NCBI GenBank assembly: GCA_022072205.1
Contig: JAJVID010000188.1
Coordinates: 1 to 32,504 of the forward strand
Length of the DNA stretch: 32,504 bases
Origin: Acidobacteriota bacterium
Lineage (GTDB): Bacteria; Acidobacteriota; Blastocatellia; RBC074
Direction of reading: 5' to 3'
Below, piece by piece: positions 1-7,751 of the stretch (its first letter is position 1; each line of letters starts with the position of its first letter). Below the pieces are notes generated by a model that saw only the letters and a program-made list of their open reading frames with translations, searched no databases and was not told where the DNA came from. The position numbers and the translations under genes were made by a program.

Positions 1-782
1 TGGATCACCCTGAAGCGGGCAAGTATGACCTGCGTTCGATCCGGCGACTTGGGGTTTCATCCTTTGTCAAGAAGCTCAACATCGAGTACCGGCGGCGCTG
101 GCAATCGCTCGCCGGCGGCGATGTCGTCGAGTCCGCCTGGGGGATGACCGAGACCCACACCGTCGACACCTTCACCATCGGCATGCAGGACGACGATTTC
201 GATCTCAAATCGAAACCGATCTTTGTCGGTCTGCCCATGCCCGGCACGGAGTTCAAGATTCTCGACTTCGAGACCCGCCAGCTTAAACCGCTCGGTGAAG
301 AGGGCGAGATCGTCGTGCGTTCGCCCTCTCTGCTCAAATCGTATTGGAACAAGCCCGAAGCGACGGCCGAGGCCTTCGGCGCCGGCTGGTTTCATACCGG
401 CGACATCGGGATGATTGACGAGCAGGGCTACCTGCATTTTCTCGGTCGCCGCAAGGAGATGCTGAAGGTCAAAGGCATGAGCGTCTTTCCGGCGGAGATC
501 GAAGCCATACTCGGCCAACACCCATCAGTCGTCGGCAGCGGCGTCATCGGCGTGGAAGACGCCGAACGCGGCCAGTCGCCGGTGGCTTTCGTGCGCATCC
601 GCCCGGAGGATCGTGAACGCCTCACTGAAGCTGAGTTGACCGAATGGTGTCGCCGCAACATGGCCGCCTATAAGGTCCCTCGCATCCGGTTCGTGGAAGA
701 ACTGCCTATGACGGCGACGGGCAAGGTGAAGAAGGAAGAGTTAGGCCGGCTGCTCGATGATGCACGTAATTCAGGCGTATGA
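1..782 (+). CDS. AMP-dependent acyl-CoA synthetase, C-terminal part (5' truncated by window edge)
   Basis: Activates a carboxylic acid with ATP to an acyl-adenylate and transfers it to CoA. The open frame runs in from the window edge (codons in phase from base 3), so the N-terminal part with the P-loop-like motif is missing. Visible ANL-superfamily motifs in order: SAWGMTETHT (aromatic/TE motif), GWFHTGDIG (the Asp that binds the AMP ribose), LGRRKEMLKVKGMSVFPAEIE (hinge and start of the C-terminal lid) and MTATGKVKKEEL with the catalytic lysine of the lid. The stop codon overlaps the start of the acyl-CoA carboxylase gene in an ATGA arrangement, so the two are very probably co-translated and the enzyme likely supplies the acyl-CoA that the carboxylase uses. 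Chain-length preference cannot be read from this fragment. Confidence 0.93.
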   Translation, partial: DHPEAGKYDLRSIRRLGVSSFVKKLNIEYRRRWQSLAGGDVVESAWGMTETHTVDTFTIGMQDDDFDLKSKPIFVGLPMPGTEFKILDFETRQLKPLGEEGEIVVRSPSLLKSYWNKPEATAEAFGAGWFHTGDIGMIDEQGYLHFLGRRKEMLKVKGMSVFPAEIEAILGQHPSVVGSGVIGVEDAERGQSPVAFVRIRPEDRERLTEAELTEWCRRNMAAYKVPRIRFVEELPMTATGKVKKEELGRLLDDARNSGV

Positions 783-3700
783 AGATTGCGAGCCTACTGA
801 TCGCCAATCGTGGCGAAATCTCGATTCGCATTGCGCGCGCCTGCGCCGAACTCGGCCTGCGCTCGGTGGCTGTTTTTTCGCCGGATGATGCGCAGTCGCT
901 ACACGTTCGCGCGGCGGATGAGGCGCACGCCCTGCGCGGCGCCGGCGCGACGGCCTACCTCGACGGCGCGCAGTTGATCGCGGTCGCTCAGGCCGCGAAG
1001 TGCGACGCCGTTCACCCGGGCTACGGCTTTCTCAGCGAGAGCGCAGCCTTCGCCCGCGCCTGCGCCGAAGCGGGCCTGATCTTTGTCGGGCCGCGTCCTG
1101 AAGTCCTGGATTTGTTCGGCGACAAAACGGCGGCGCGCGAACTCGCCCGGCGTTGCAATGTTCCGATTCCCGCCGGGACAAAGGGCGCGACTTCTCTCGC
1201 GGAAGCCCGCGACTTCCTCTCATCGCTCGGCCCGGGCGCAGCCGTCGTGATCAAGGCGGTGATGGGTGGCGGGGGGCGCGGCATGCGCGTGGCCGCGAGC
1301 GTCGCGGAACTGGAAGAAGCCTATGCGCGCTGCCGCTCCGAGGCGCGGGCCGCTTTTGGCCGGGATGAAGTTTATGTCGAAGAACTGATTGCTGAAGCGC
1401 GCCACATTGAAGCGCAAGTCGTAGGGGACGGCGCGGGCCGCGTGATGAGTCTCGGCGAGCGCGAATGTTCGCTCCAGCGCCGCCATCAGAAGCTCGTCGA
1501 GATCGCTCCCAGTCCCTCGCTCGCGCCCTCGCTGCGCGAGCGGATTATCGCCGCCGCGTTGCGCATGGCGGGGAGCGCGGAATACGGCGGCCTCGGCACC
1601 TTCGAGTTTTTGGTGAGCAGCCGGGATGAGCGTTTCGTTTTCATCGAGGCCAACCCGCGCTTGCAGGTGGAGCACACGGTGACCGAAGAGGTCTACAACG
1701 TAGACCTGGTGAAAATACAGTTGCGCATCGCCGGCGGAGCGACGCTCGAAGAGATCGGGCTGTCGCAGTCCCAGGTTCCACGCGGCTTCGCCATTCAACT
1801 GCGCGTCAATCTGGAGACGATGCAGCCGGACGGCGGCGCGCTTCCGTCGAGCGGGACGATCACCGCTTACGCCCTGCCTTCGGGTCCGGGGGTGCGAGTT
1901 GATGGCTACGGTTATACCGGTTATCGCGTAAACACAAGATTCGATCCGTTGCTCGCCAAGCTGATCGCGCATGCGCCGGAGTACCGGGACGCGGTAATGC
2001 GGGCGCGGCGCGCGCTCGACGAGTTTCAGATCGAAGGCGTCCCGACCAATCTAGGCTTCCTCGCGGCGCTGCTCGACCACACGGATGTCGTGGCGAACCA
2101 GGTGACGACGCGCTGGCTGGATGCGCACGCCGCTCAACTGGTAAGCCAAGCTGCGCGCGCGGCGCCGCGACGATTCTTTCCGCAGGCGGAGACGAATCCT
2201 GCGCATACGGCGAGACCATTGCCAACCGAAGGGCCGGAGGGCGCATTGCCTGTGCTCGCGCCGATGCAAGGGCTGGTCGTATCGCTAGAAGTGAAAGATG
2301 GCGACCCGGTGCGACATGGCCAAGCTATCGCCGTGCTTGAGGCGATGAAGATGGAACACGTCGTTACGGCCGAAGTGGGCGGGATCGTTCGCCTGGTGTC
2401 GGCGACTAAAGGCGAGGTGATGGCGGCGGGACAGCCGCTCGTCTTCATCGAGCCGGCCGAGACGGAGGCGAGCGCGACGGCGCAGGAGGAAGAGGCCGAT
2501 CTCGACGCCGTCCGCCCGGATCTGGCCGAGGCGATGGCGCGCCACGCGCTCACGCTGGATGCAGCCCGGCCTGAAGCGGTCGCACGACGCCACAAGCTTG
2601 GTTTTCGCACGGCGCGCGAAAATGTCGAAGACCTTTGCGACCCCGGCAGCTTTATCGAGTACGGCGCTCTCACCATGGCCGCGCAGCGCAGCCGCCGTTC
2701 AATGGAAGACCTGTTGCGCTCGACTCCGGCTGATGGAGTCATCGCCGGATTGGGCACGGTCAACGACGCGCTCTTTGGCGAAGAACGCAGTTCCTGCATG
2801 GTCATCGCTTACGACTACACCGTGCTCGCGGGCACGCAAGGGACGATGAACCACAAGAAGCAGGATCGGATGTTTCAGCTCGCAGCCAAATTGCGCCGCC
2901 CGCTCGTGCTCTTCGCCGAGGGTGGCGGCGGGCGACCCGGCGACACGGATAAGATTCATACGGCTGTCGCGGGTCTCGACATCGAAACCTTTCAGGCCTT
3001 CGCGCGCTTGAGCGGACTCGTTCCACTCATCGGCGTCGTCAATGGCCGCTGCTTCGCCGGCAACGCGGCGTTGCTCGGTTGTTGCGATGTGATCATCGCG
3101 ACCGAGAGCGCCACCATCGGCATGGGCGGTCCGGCGATGATTGAAGGCGGCGGCCTTGGCGTGTATCAACCCGAAGAGGTCGGGCCGGTCAATGTGCAAG
3201 CGCCGAACGGCGTGATTGACGTGATGGCGCGTGACGAGGCAGAGGCCGTTGCGGTGGCGAAGCGTTACCTGTCTTACTTCCAGGGGCCGGTCGCGGAATG
3301 GAGTTGCGCCGACCAGCGACTGTTGCGCCGCTCGATCCCGGAGAATCGGCTGCGCGTCTACGACGTGCGCAAAGTGATTCGCACGCTGGCCGACGATGAT
3401 TCAGCGCTTGAGCTGCGACCGAGCTTCGGGCTGGGCATGGTGACGGCGCTCATTCGCATCGAAGGGCGTCCGATGGGACTCATCGCCAACAACCCTATGC
3501 ACCAGGCCGGCGCGATTGACGCTGACGACGCTGATAAGGCCGCGCGCTTCGTCCAGCTTTGCGACGCCTTCGATCTGCCGATTCTTTCGCTCTGCGACAC
3601 GCCCGGCTTTATGGTCGGGCCGGAAGCGGAGCGGGCGGCGCTGGTGCGGCGCTGCTGCCGGATGTTCGTCAACGGCGCGAACCTAAGCGTGCCGTACTTC

Positions 3701-4072
3701 ACCGTCGTGCTGCGCAAAGGCTACGGGCTGGGCGCGCAGGCGATGGCGGGCGGTTGGTTTCATTCCCCGGTCTTCACGGTCTCCTGGCCGACGGGTGAGT
3801 TCGGCGGCATGGGGCTGGAAGGCGCTGTGCGGCTGGGCTTTCGCAAGGAGCTTGAGGCCATCGCCGACCCTGCCGAGCGCGAAGCCGAATTCCACCGTCG
3901 CGTCGAGGAGATGTACGCGCGCGGCAAGGCGCTCAGCGCCGCTTCGGTTCTGGAGATTGACAACGTCATTGATCCGGCGGAGACGCGGCGCTGGATCGTG
4001 CGCGGGCTGCGCGCCGTGCCCGCGCCTGCGCCACGCGAGGGGAAGAAGCGAACGCATATCGAGACGTGGTGA
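779..4072 (+). CDS. Single-chain acyl-CoA carboxylase (biotin carboxylase + BCCP + carboxyltransferase fusion)
   Basis: Carboxylates an acyl-CoA with bicarbonate and ATP through covalently bound biotin. The 1097 residues hold three modules. Residues 1-455 are biotin carboxylase, with N-terminal LLIANRGEISIRI, the ATP-grasp glycine loop MGGGGRGMR near residues 161-169 and EANPRLQVEHTVTEE. Residues 490-562 are a biotinyl domain with EAMKME, the biotin lysine being K524. Residues 580-1085 are a carboxyltransferase of the PccB/AccD type. Most acyl-CoA carboxylases split these parts over two or more proteins. A one-chain layout is known for the long-chain acyl-CoA carboxylase (LCC) studied in Mycobacterium avium subsp. 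paratuberculosis, which is the best analogy. Only about 35 residues separate the first two modules. The start overlaps the stop of the acyl-CoA synthetase by 4 nt. Substrate (long-chain, propionyl or other) is unproven. Confidence 0.93.
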   Translation: MKIASLLIANRGEISIRIARACAELGLRSVAVFSPDDAQSLHVRAADEAHALRGAGATAYLDGAQLIAVAQAAKCDAVHPGYGFLSESAAFARACAEAGLIFVGPRPEVLDLFGDKTAARELARRCNVPIPAGTKGATSLAEARDFLSSLGPGAAVVIKAVMGGGGRGMRVAASVAELEEAYARCRSEARAAFGRDEVYVEELIAEARHIEAQVVGDGAGRVMSLGERECSLQRRHQKLVEIAPSPSLAPSLRERIIAAALRMAGSAEYGGLGTFEFLVSSRDERFVFIEANPRLQVEHTVTEEVYNVDLVKIQLRIAGGATLEEIGLSQSQVPRGFAIQLRVNLETMQPDGGALPSSGTITAYALPSGPGVRVDGYGYTGYRVNTRFDPLLAKLIAHAPEYRDAVMRARRALDEFQIEGVPTNLGFLAALLDHTDVVANQVTTRWLDAHAAQLVSQAARAAPRRFFPQAETNPAHTARPLPTEGPEGALPVLAPMQGLVVSLEVKDGDPVRHGQAIAVLEAMKMEHVVTAEVGGIVRLVSATKGEVMAAGQPLVFIEPAETEASATAQEEEADLDAVRPDLAEAMARHALTLDAARPEAVARRHKLGFRTARENVEDLCDPGSFIEYGALTMAAQRSRRSMEDLLRSTPADGVIAGLGTVNDALFGEERSSCMVIAYDYTVLAGTQGTMNHKKQDRMFQLAAKLRRPLVLFAEGGGGRPGDTDKIHTAVAGLDIETFQAFARLSGLVPLIGVVNGRCFAGNAALLGCCDVIIATESATIGMGGPAMIEGGGLGVYQPEEVGPVNVQAPNGVIDVMARDEAEAVAVAKRYLSYFQGPVAEWSCADQRLLRRSIPENRLRVYDVRKVIRTLADDDSALELRPSFGLGMVTALIRIEGRPMGLIANNPMHQAGAIDADDADKAARFVQLCDAFDLPILSLCDTPGFMVGPEAERAALVRRCCRMFVNGANLSVPYFTVVLRKGYGLGAQAMAGGWFHSPVFTVSWPTGEFGGMGLEGAVRLGFRKELEAIADPAEREAEFHRRVEEMYARGKALSAASVLEIDNVIDPAETRRWIVRGLRAVPAPAPREGKKRTHIETW

Positions 4073-4095
4073 TCTAAATCAGACCACGCAACATC

Positions 4096-4192
4096 GGTAC
4101 AGAGAGACCAACCGCAGGGGGGCGCAGAGGAACGCAGAGAACGATCCGGACAGGTCTTTCCCCTCGTACCTCTGCGCACTCTGTGATGGGTT
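4096..4192. repeat. Imperfect intergenic palindrome with GCGCAGAGG arms
   Basis: Between two convergent genes, GCGCAGAGG at 4122-4130 is exactly complementary to CCTCTGCGC at 4169-4177. The arms extend imperfectly outward to GGTACA on the left and TTGTACC on the right. The purine-rich composition (GCAGAGGAACGCAGAG) resembles the palindrome at 13006-13076, suggesting a dispersed REP-like family that may also end transcription from both sides. No open reading frame of quality lies in the 230-nt gap. Confidence 0.5.
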
Positions 4193-4304
4193 GTACCAAT
4201 CTTTGCTGTTCCGTCTTGGACCGGTAATGGCTGATCGCGAATGGTTAATGTCTAATTGCAGGGGATTCGAGAGCTTTGCTTTGCACGCGGGTTGTTCTGA
4301 TTTA

Positions 4305-5501
4305 TTAGTGGATCGGGCCGGGCAGCGCAAAGCCTGACTGCATCTCCAGCCACTTGAGAATATCGCGTCGGCGCAGCAATCCGACAAGACGGCCATTTTC
4401 GACAACAGGAGCCTGGCGCACGTCGCGGCGCGTCAATTTTTCGAGCGCGTCGCCAGCGTCATCCGATGCGGTCACAACGTCGAGCTGGTTCGCGGCGGTC
4501 ATGATTTCGCCCACTGTCGTGTGATCCCAATCCTCGCGCGGAACCTTACGGATGTCTTCGAGACAGACCAGCCCGACCAGGCGATCTCCTTCCATCACTG
4601 GGAAGGCGCGTTCATCGGTGCCTATCACGTAATCGTGAACCAAATGACTGACGGTCAGCTTGGGCCAGACTGTCGGCACATTAAGGCGCATCAGGCGAAA
4701 GACGGGAACGTCTTCGAGCAGGTCTCGGATGACCGTTTGCTGATAACTGCTCCGGGCGGCGCTGTTCAAAAACCAGCCGATGAAAACCAGCCACAGGCCG
4801 CTGATCAGTCCTGTTCCAAAAAACGGCAGCCACACGCCGAAGGCCATCGCGACGCCGGCGGCGATGAATAACAAGCCTACCGCTCGCCCGACGCCTGCTG
4901 CCCAGGTGGTAGCTTTGCGCAGGTCTTTCGTCGCGCCCCACAGGATGGCGCGCAGGATTCGCCCGCCGTCAAGCGGGTACCCCGGAATCAAGTTGAAAAT
5001 GCCGAGAATTATGTTGATCGGCCCCAGCCACAGCAGCAATGTCGTGATCGGGCCGAACCTTTTGATGATCGCCTCCGACTCGGAGATCGGCTCGTGTATT
5101 CCGGAGACGCTTAAAGCCGCCAGCGCCAGAAAGATTATGCCCAGCAAAATGCTGGTGAGAGGGCCGACCACCGCCATCAGAAATTCAGACTTCGGCGTCG
5201 GCGGCTCGCGCTCGATGTTCGATACGCCGCCGAACAGAAAGAGCGTGATCCGGCGCACCGGCAAACCCTGCGCCTTCGCCACCAGCGAATGTGACAATTC
5301 GTGCAGCAGGATGGAGACGAAGAAGAGCAGCGACGCGGCGACCGCCACTCCCCATCTCAACCCTACGCTCCAATCGGGATGCCAGGCGGGCAGCAGCCCC
5401 GAAGCCAGACTCCACGTGACCAGAAGAAAGATAAATATCCAGCTTCCGTCAATGTGAATGTTGATTCCGAATATCCGTGCAATACGCAGCCCTCGATTCA
5501 T
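4305..5501 (-). CDS. Site-2 protease family (M50) intramembrane metalloprotease with C-terminal CBS pair
   Basis: Integral membrane zinc protease of the SpoIVFB/Rip3-like branch, expected to cut transmembrane substrates within the inner membrane. The zinc motif HELSH is at residues 67-71 in a membrane segment, and the second metal ligand motif NLIPGYPLDGGRIL is at 170-183 (D178). Several hydrophobic helices cover residues 18-245, and a CBS pair fills about 260-390, which in related proteins binds adenine nucleotides and tunes activity. No PDZ domain is seen. The start has GGAGG 7 nt upstream. It is the last gene of a minus-strand set after the Clp-type ATPase and the BON lipoprotein (30-nt gap). 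The natural substrate, such as an anti-sigma factor, is not in the window. Confidence 0.93.
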   Translation of the reverse strand: MNRGLRIARIFGINIHIDGSWIFIFLLVTWSLASGLLPAWHPDWSVGLRWGVAVAASLLFFVSILLHELSHSLVAKAQGLPVRRITLFLFGGVSNIEREPPTPKSEFLMAVVGPLTSILLGIIFLALAALSVSGIHEPISESEAIIKRFGPITTLLLWLGPINIILGIFNLIPGYPLDGGRILRAILWGATKDLRKATTWAAGVGRAVGLLFIAAGVAMAFGVWLPFFGTGLISGLWLVFIGWFLNSAARSSYQQTVIRDLLEDVPVFRLMRLNVPTVWPKLTVSHLVHDYVIGTDERAFPVMEGDRLVGLVCLEDIRKVPREDWDHTTVGEIMTAANQLDVVTASDDAGDALEKLTRRDVRQAPVVENGRLVGLLRRRDILKWLEMQSGFALPGPIH

Positions 5502-5531
5502 AACCGATCCTCCAGTCTTTCAGAACCGCAA

Positions 5532-5891
5532 CTAGCGCTGCCGGACTTCCATACGGTCGTTGACCACGATGCCGGGGTGTGACGCGGCGGCCAGTTCGAT
5601 TGCCCTGTGGCCCATCGCTTTGGCCTCGACTATTCCTGAAAGCGTCACTTCATTTCGGACAACGTCCGCGTCCACGCTCAGGCCGGCGTCTCTGAGTTGC
5701 GGGTCGCTGTTGAGCCTGGCTCTGACGGCGCTTTCCAGATCGGACTCAGTCATTGTCCCCAGACCGATTCGCCCGGATCGTTCGTCAACAGGCTCATACG
5801 TAATTAGCTCGCCGGTTGTGATTCGGCTGCAGGCGCCGAAAAGACCGGGCGCCGAAATAATCAACAGCATTGCGAAACGGCGTTTCCACAT
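5532..5891 (-). CDS. BON-domain lipoprotein
   Basis: A 119-residue exported protein. A positively charged N-terminus and hydrophobic stretch end at LFGAC, with C21 as the likely lipidated cysteine; Phe at -3 is unusual for a lipobox, so lipidation is probable rather than certain. Residues 48-119 form one BON domain (alternating LESAVRARLNSD, DAGLSVDADVVRNEVTLSGIV and AIELAAASHPGIVVND). BON domains occur in OsmY-like periplasmic stress proteins and are thought to contact phospholipid. It lies 9 nt after the AAA+ ATPase and 30 nt before the membrane protease, so all three are probably one transcript. This points to an envelope-stress role, but no specific function can be assigned. Confidence 0.85.
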   Translation of the reverse strand: MWKRRFAMLLIISAPGLFGACSRITTGELITYEPVDERSGRIGLGTMTESDLESAVRARLNSDPQLRDAGLSVDADVVRNEVTLSGIVEAKAMGHRAIELAAASHPGIVVNDRMEVRQR

Positions 5892-5900
5892 AACTTTCCT

Positions 5901-7088
5901 TCAGAGTCCGAGCACGCGCGGCTGCGGGAAAGTGAATTTGCGCGCGGTCTGCGTCCCGCCGTTCGCTGCGGTCGCCGCCGCCATCCCTCGCCCTTTGCTG
6001 AAACGCAATTCATCTCCTCGATCAGGGTCTGGAGTTTCGTCCTTTTCGACCAGCAACATGTCGCCCGCTGAAAGTTGTCCCGTCGCGATCAGATTCGAGA
6101 GCGGGATGATCAGATAGCGTTCAATGGCCCGTTTCAACGGGCGCGCCCCGTAACGCCGGTCGTATCCCTCCCTCAGCAAAAAGTCTTTGACCTCGTCGCT
6201 GCACCTCATCATGAACGGGCCGCGACCAGCCGCCAGGATGCGCCGCTGCACCATCTCCAGTTCCAGATCGAGAATCCTGCGGATCGCCGCTTCGTGCAGC
6301 GAATTGAAGACCACAAGCTTATCCAGTCTGTTGATGAATTCCGGCGAGAATTTGCGGCGCGCGGCTTCGATCCCGATCTTTTCCAATCGCGTGTTGAGTT
6401 CCTGCGTGACCAGCGATCCGGGCGCGAATCCCATTGGCCCTTCAGTCACCAGGCTCATTTCGCGGGCGCCGAGGTTCGAGGTCATGACGATGATGCAGCG
6501 TGAAAAGTCAACGCGGCGGTTGTCGCCCAGCGTCAGCGTGGCTTTGTCGAGAATGCCAAGCAGCAGTTGCCAGAGCGCGTCCGAGGCCTTCTCGATTTCA
6601 TCGAACAGGACGAATGTCAGCTTCCTCGACGGAGACTGGAAGCGGTCAATGTGATCCTGCGAAAGCAGCGGTTGAGTCTCGCGATGCCCCAGGTAGCCCG
6701 GCGGCGAGCCGACCAGCTTCGAGATTTCGTGCGAATGCTGAAACTCGGCGCAATCAATCTTGATCATTGCATATGGGTCGCCGAAGAGAATTTCGGCTGC
6801 GGCTTCGACCGAACGAGTTTTACCCGAACCGGTCGGCCCCAGAAACAACATCGCGCCGATCGGCTTGCCGGGCAGCGGCAGTTTCGCCAGATGGAGCTGG
6901 TACAACTGCGACAGCGCCAGCACCGCGTCGTCCTGCGCCACGACACGCGCGAACAGCTCGTGCTCGAAATACCGCGCTTCATCGCATCTCTCCCTGGCGT
7001 CGAGTTCTACCCAATCAACCGCCGCCGGCGCCGATGGCGCGCCGGCAGCCGCTTTCATAGCCTTAACCTTTGGCGACGTTGTTTTCAT
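5901..7088 (-). CDS. Single-ring AAA+ ATPase of the Clp (ClpA/B/C D2) type
   Basis: A 395-residue unfoldase-like ATPase matching only the second AAA+ module of ClpA/ClpB/ClpC. Counting from the chosen start: Walker A GPTGSGKT 84-91, aromatic pore loop GYLG 131-134, Walker B VLFDE 160-164, sensor 1 TSN 203-205, arginine-finger box FINRLD 251-256 and sensor 2 GARPLKR 314-320. A D2-small domain follows. No N-domain, D1 module or zinc finger is present. The segment before FINRLD contains MGF (219-221), where ClpP-dependent unfoldases carry their IGF/IGL/VGF loop, so ClpP pairing is possible. An upstream in-frame ATG at 7139 would add 17 residues, but 7088 has GAGAGG just ahead and leaves room for the sigma-54 site. 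It heads a three-gene set with a BON lipoprotein and an M50 protease. Confidence 0.88.
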   Translation of the reverse strand: MKTTSPKVKAMKAAAGAPSAPAAVDWVELDARERCDEARYFEHELFARVVAQDDAVLALSQLYQLHLAKLPLPGKPIGAMLFLGPTGSGKTRSVEAAAEILFGDPYAMIKIDCAEFQHSHEISKLVGSPPGYLGHRETQPLLSQDHIDRFQSPSRKLTFVLFDEIEKASDALWQLLLGILDKATLTLGDNRRVDFSRCIIVMTSNLGAREMSLVTEGPMGFAPGSLVTQELNTRLEKIGIEAARRKFSPEFINRLDKLVVFNSLHEAAIRRILDLELEMVQRRILAAGRGPFMMRCSDEVKDFLLREGYDRRYGARPLKRAIERYLIIPLSNLIATGQLSAGDMLLVEKDETPDPDRGDELRFSKGRGMAAATAANGGTQTARKFTFPQPRVLGL

Positions 7089-7135
7089 ATTCCTCTCTCT
7101 GCTTTCGATTTGGTGAACATTCACTGTTGGATAAA

Positions 7136-7150
7136 GCAAGCCCGGCGCCA
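7136..7150 (-). promoter_or_regulatory. Candidate sigma-54 promoter for the AAA+/BON/M50 operon
   Basis: On the minus strand the sequence reads TGGCGC-CGGGC-TTGC followed by TTT. This keeps the GG and GC dinucleotides 10 nt apart as RpoN promoters require, and TTGCTT suits the -12 element. The -12 GC is about 48 nt upstream of the chosen ATG at 7088, a normal leader length. No activator site was identified. Confidence 0.5.
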
Positions 7151-7158
7151 GTTAAATG

Positions 7159-7254
7159 CGCACAGGAGAGGCGTCTGGGTCTCTGCCCGGCTGTGCGGGT
7201 TATCAACCCGCCTTACCGAACGGAGAGCCGGTAACCAGAGGCGATGGGACACAT
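7159..7254. other. Structured intergenic segment, several nested hairpins
   Basis: Four helices can be drawn. CGCACAG (7159-7165) pairs with CTGTGCG (7191-7197). GCGGGTT (7195-7201) pairs with AACCCGC (7205-7211), competing with the first. TTACCG pairs with CGGTAA at about 7213-7233. CGATG pairs with CATCG at about 7241-7254. GCGTCTGG and CCAGAGGC could close a three-way junction around the middle two. It does not match a riboswitch consensus I know. It lies upstream of the sigma-54 candidate for the AAA+ operon, so it would not be in that transcript's leader. From 7255 to 7525 I see no gene or clear signal. Confidence 0.25.
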
Positions 7255-7525
7255 CGGGCCAGACGCGCTGTTCTTCGTTGATTCACTTGTTTCGAGAAAA
7301 AACATGATCGAAGTTTTCAGGCCAGTCACTGACGCGACGGCAACCGCCGCTGCTCAGGCGATCTGACAGGCTTAGCGCACGGCCAGCGCGGACCTGAAGA
7401 AAATTCTTTTCAGTGGGCAATCTCAATGAGAATGGCGTAAACGCGATGAGTGAATACAGATAGCGTTAAGCCCAGGCTATTCGAGCGGGCGCGAATAAAC
7501 AGGCGCTGGTTGAATAGAATGATGC

Positions 7526-7540
7526 GGGCATCGTTCTTGC
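7526..7540 (+). promoter_or_regulatory. Candidate sigma-54 promoter upstream of the sRNA candidate and yihY
   Basis: GGGCAT-CGTTC-TTGC followed by AT: the GG (7527-7528) and GC (7539-7540) are 10 nt apart and the -12 TTGCA is good, but the -24 element departs from TGGCAC. Transcription would begin near 7551 and run toward the intrinsic terminator at 7660-7717. Confidence 0.35.
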
Positions 7541-7551
7541 ATAAGCTTCGG

Positions 7552-7717
7552 AACGTGAACCTCCAGTTAAGGATTGGAGCGGCTTTTAGCACGGTCAGGA
7601 TGCAAGCGCCATCCGGTGGCATGAAGTGAGTGCGTGCCACGCCGTTCGAAAGCGTACTTGGTTGCCGGACTTATTCCTCATCAGGACGACAGGAATAACG
7701 AAGGCAACCTTTTTTTT
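7552..7717 (+). ncRNA. Candidate small RNA or attenuated leader upstream of yihY
   Basis: A stretch of about 165 nt is bounded by a sigma-54-like promoter on the left and a strong intrinsic terminator on the right. It contains local hairpins CTCCA/TGGAG (7561-7565 with 7575-7579) and GTGGCA/TGCCAC (7616-7621 with 7635-7640) before the terminator stem. No credible reading frame lies inside on this strand. It could be an independent small RNA or a leader that controls yihY by premature termination, since yihY starts 34 nt after the T-run. The exact 5' end is inferred only from the promoter match. I do not recognise the family. Confidence 0.3.
7660..7717 (+). terminator. Strong Rho-independent terminator ahead of yihY
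   Basis: GGTTGCC (7660-7666) pairs with GGCAACC (7703-7709) and TTATTCCT (7671-7678) pairs with AGGAATAA (7691-7698), separated by a 4 x 4 internal loop and closed by a 12-nt loop. Eight Ts follow directly at 7710-7717. This is the best intrinsic terminator in the window, yet no plus-strand protein gene lies upstream of it within the intergenic region. Confidence 0.7.
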
Positions 7718-7751
7718 GGCCGGTTGACTGTGACTCGATGACAGTGTCTCG

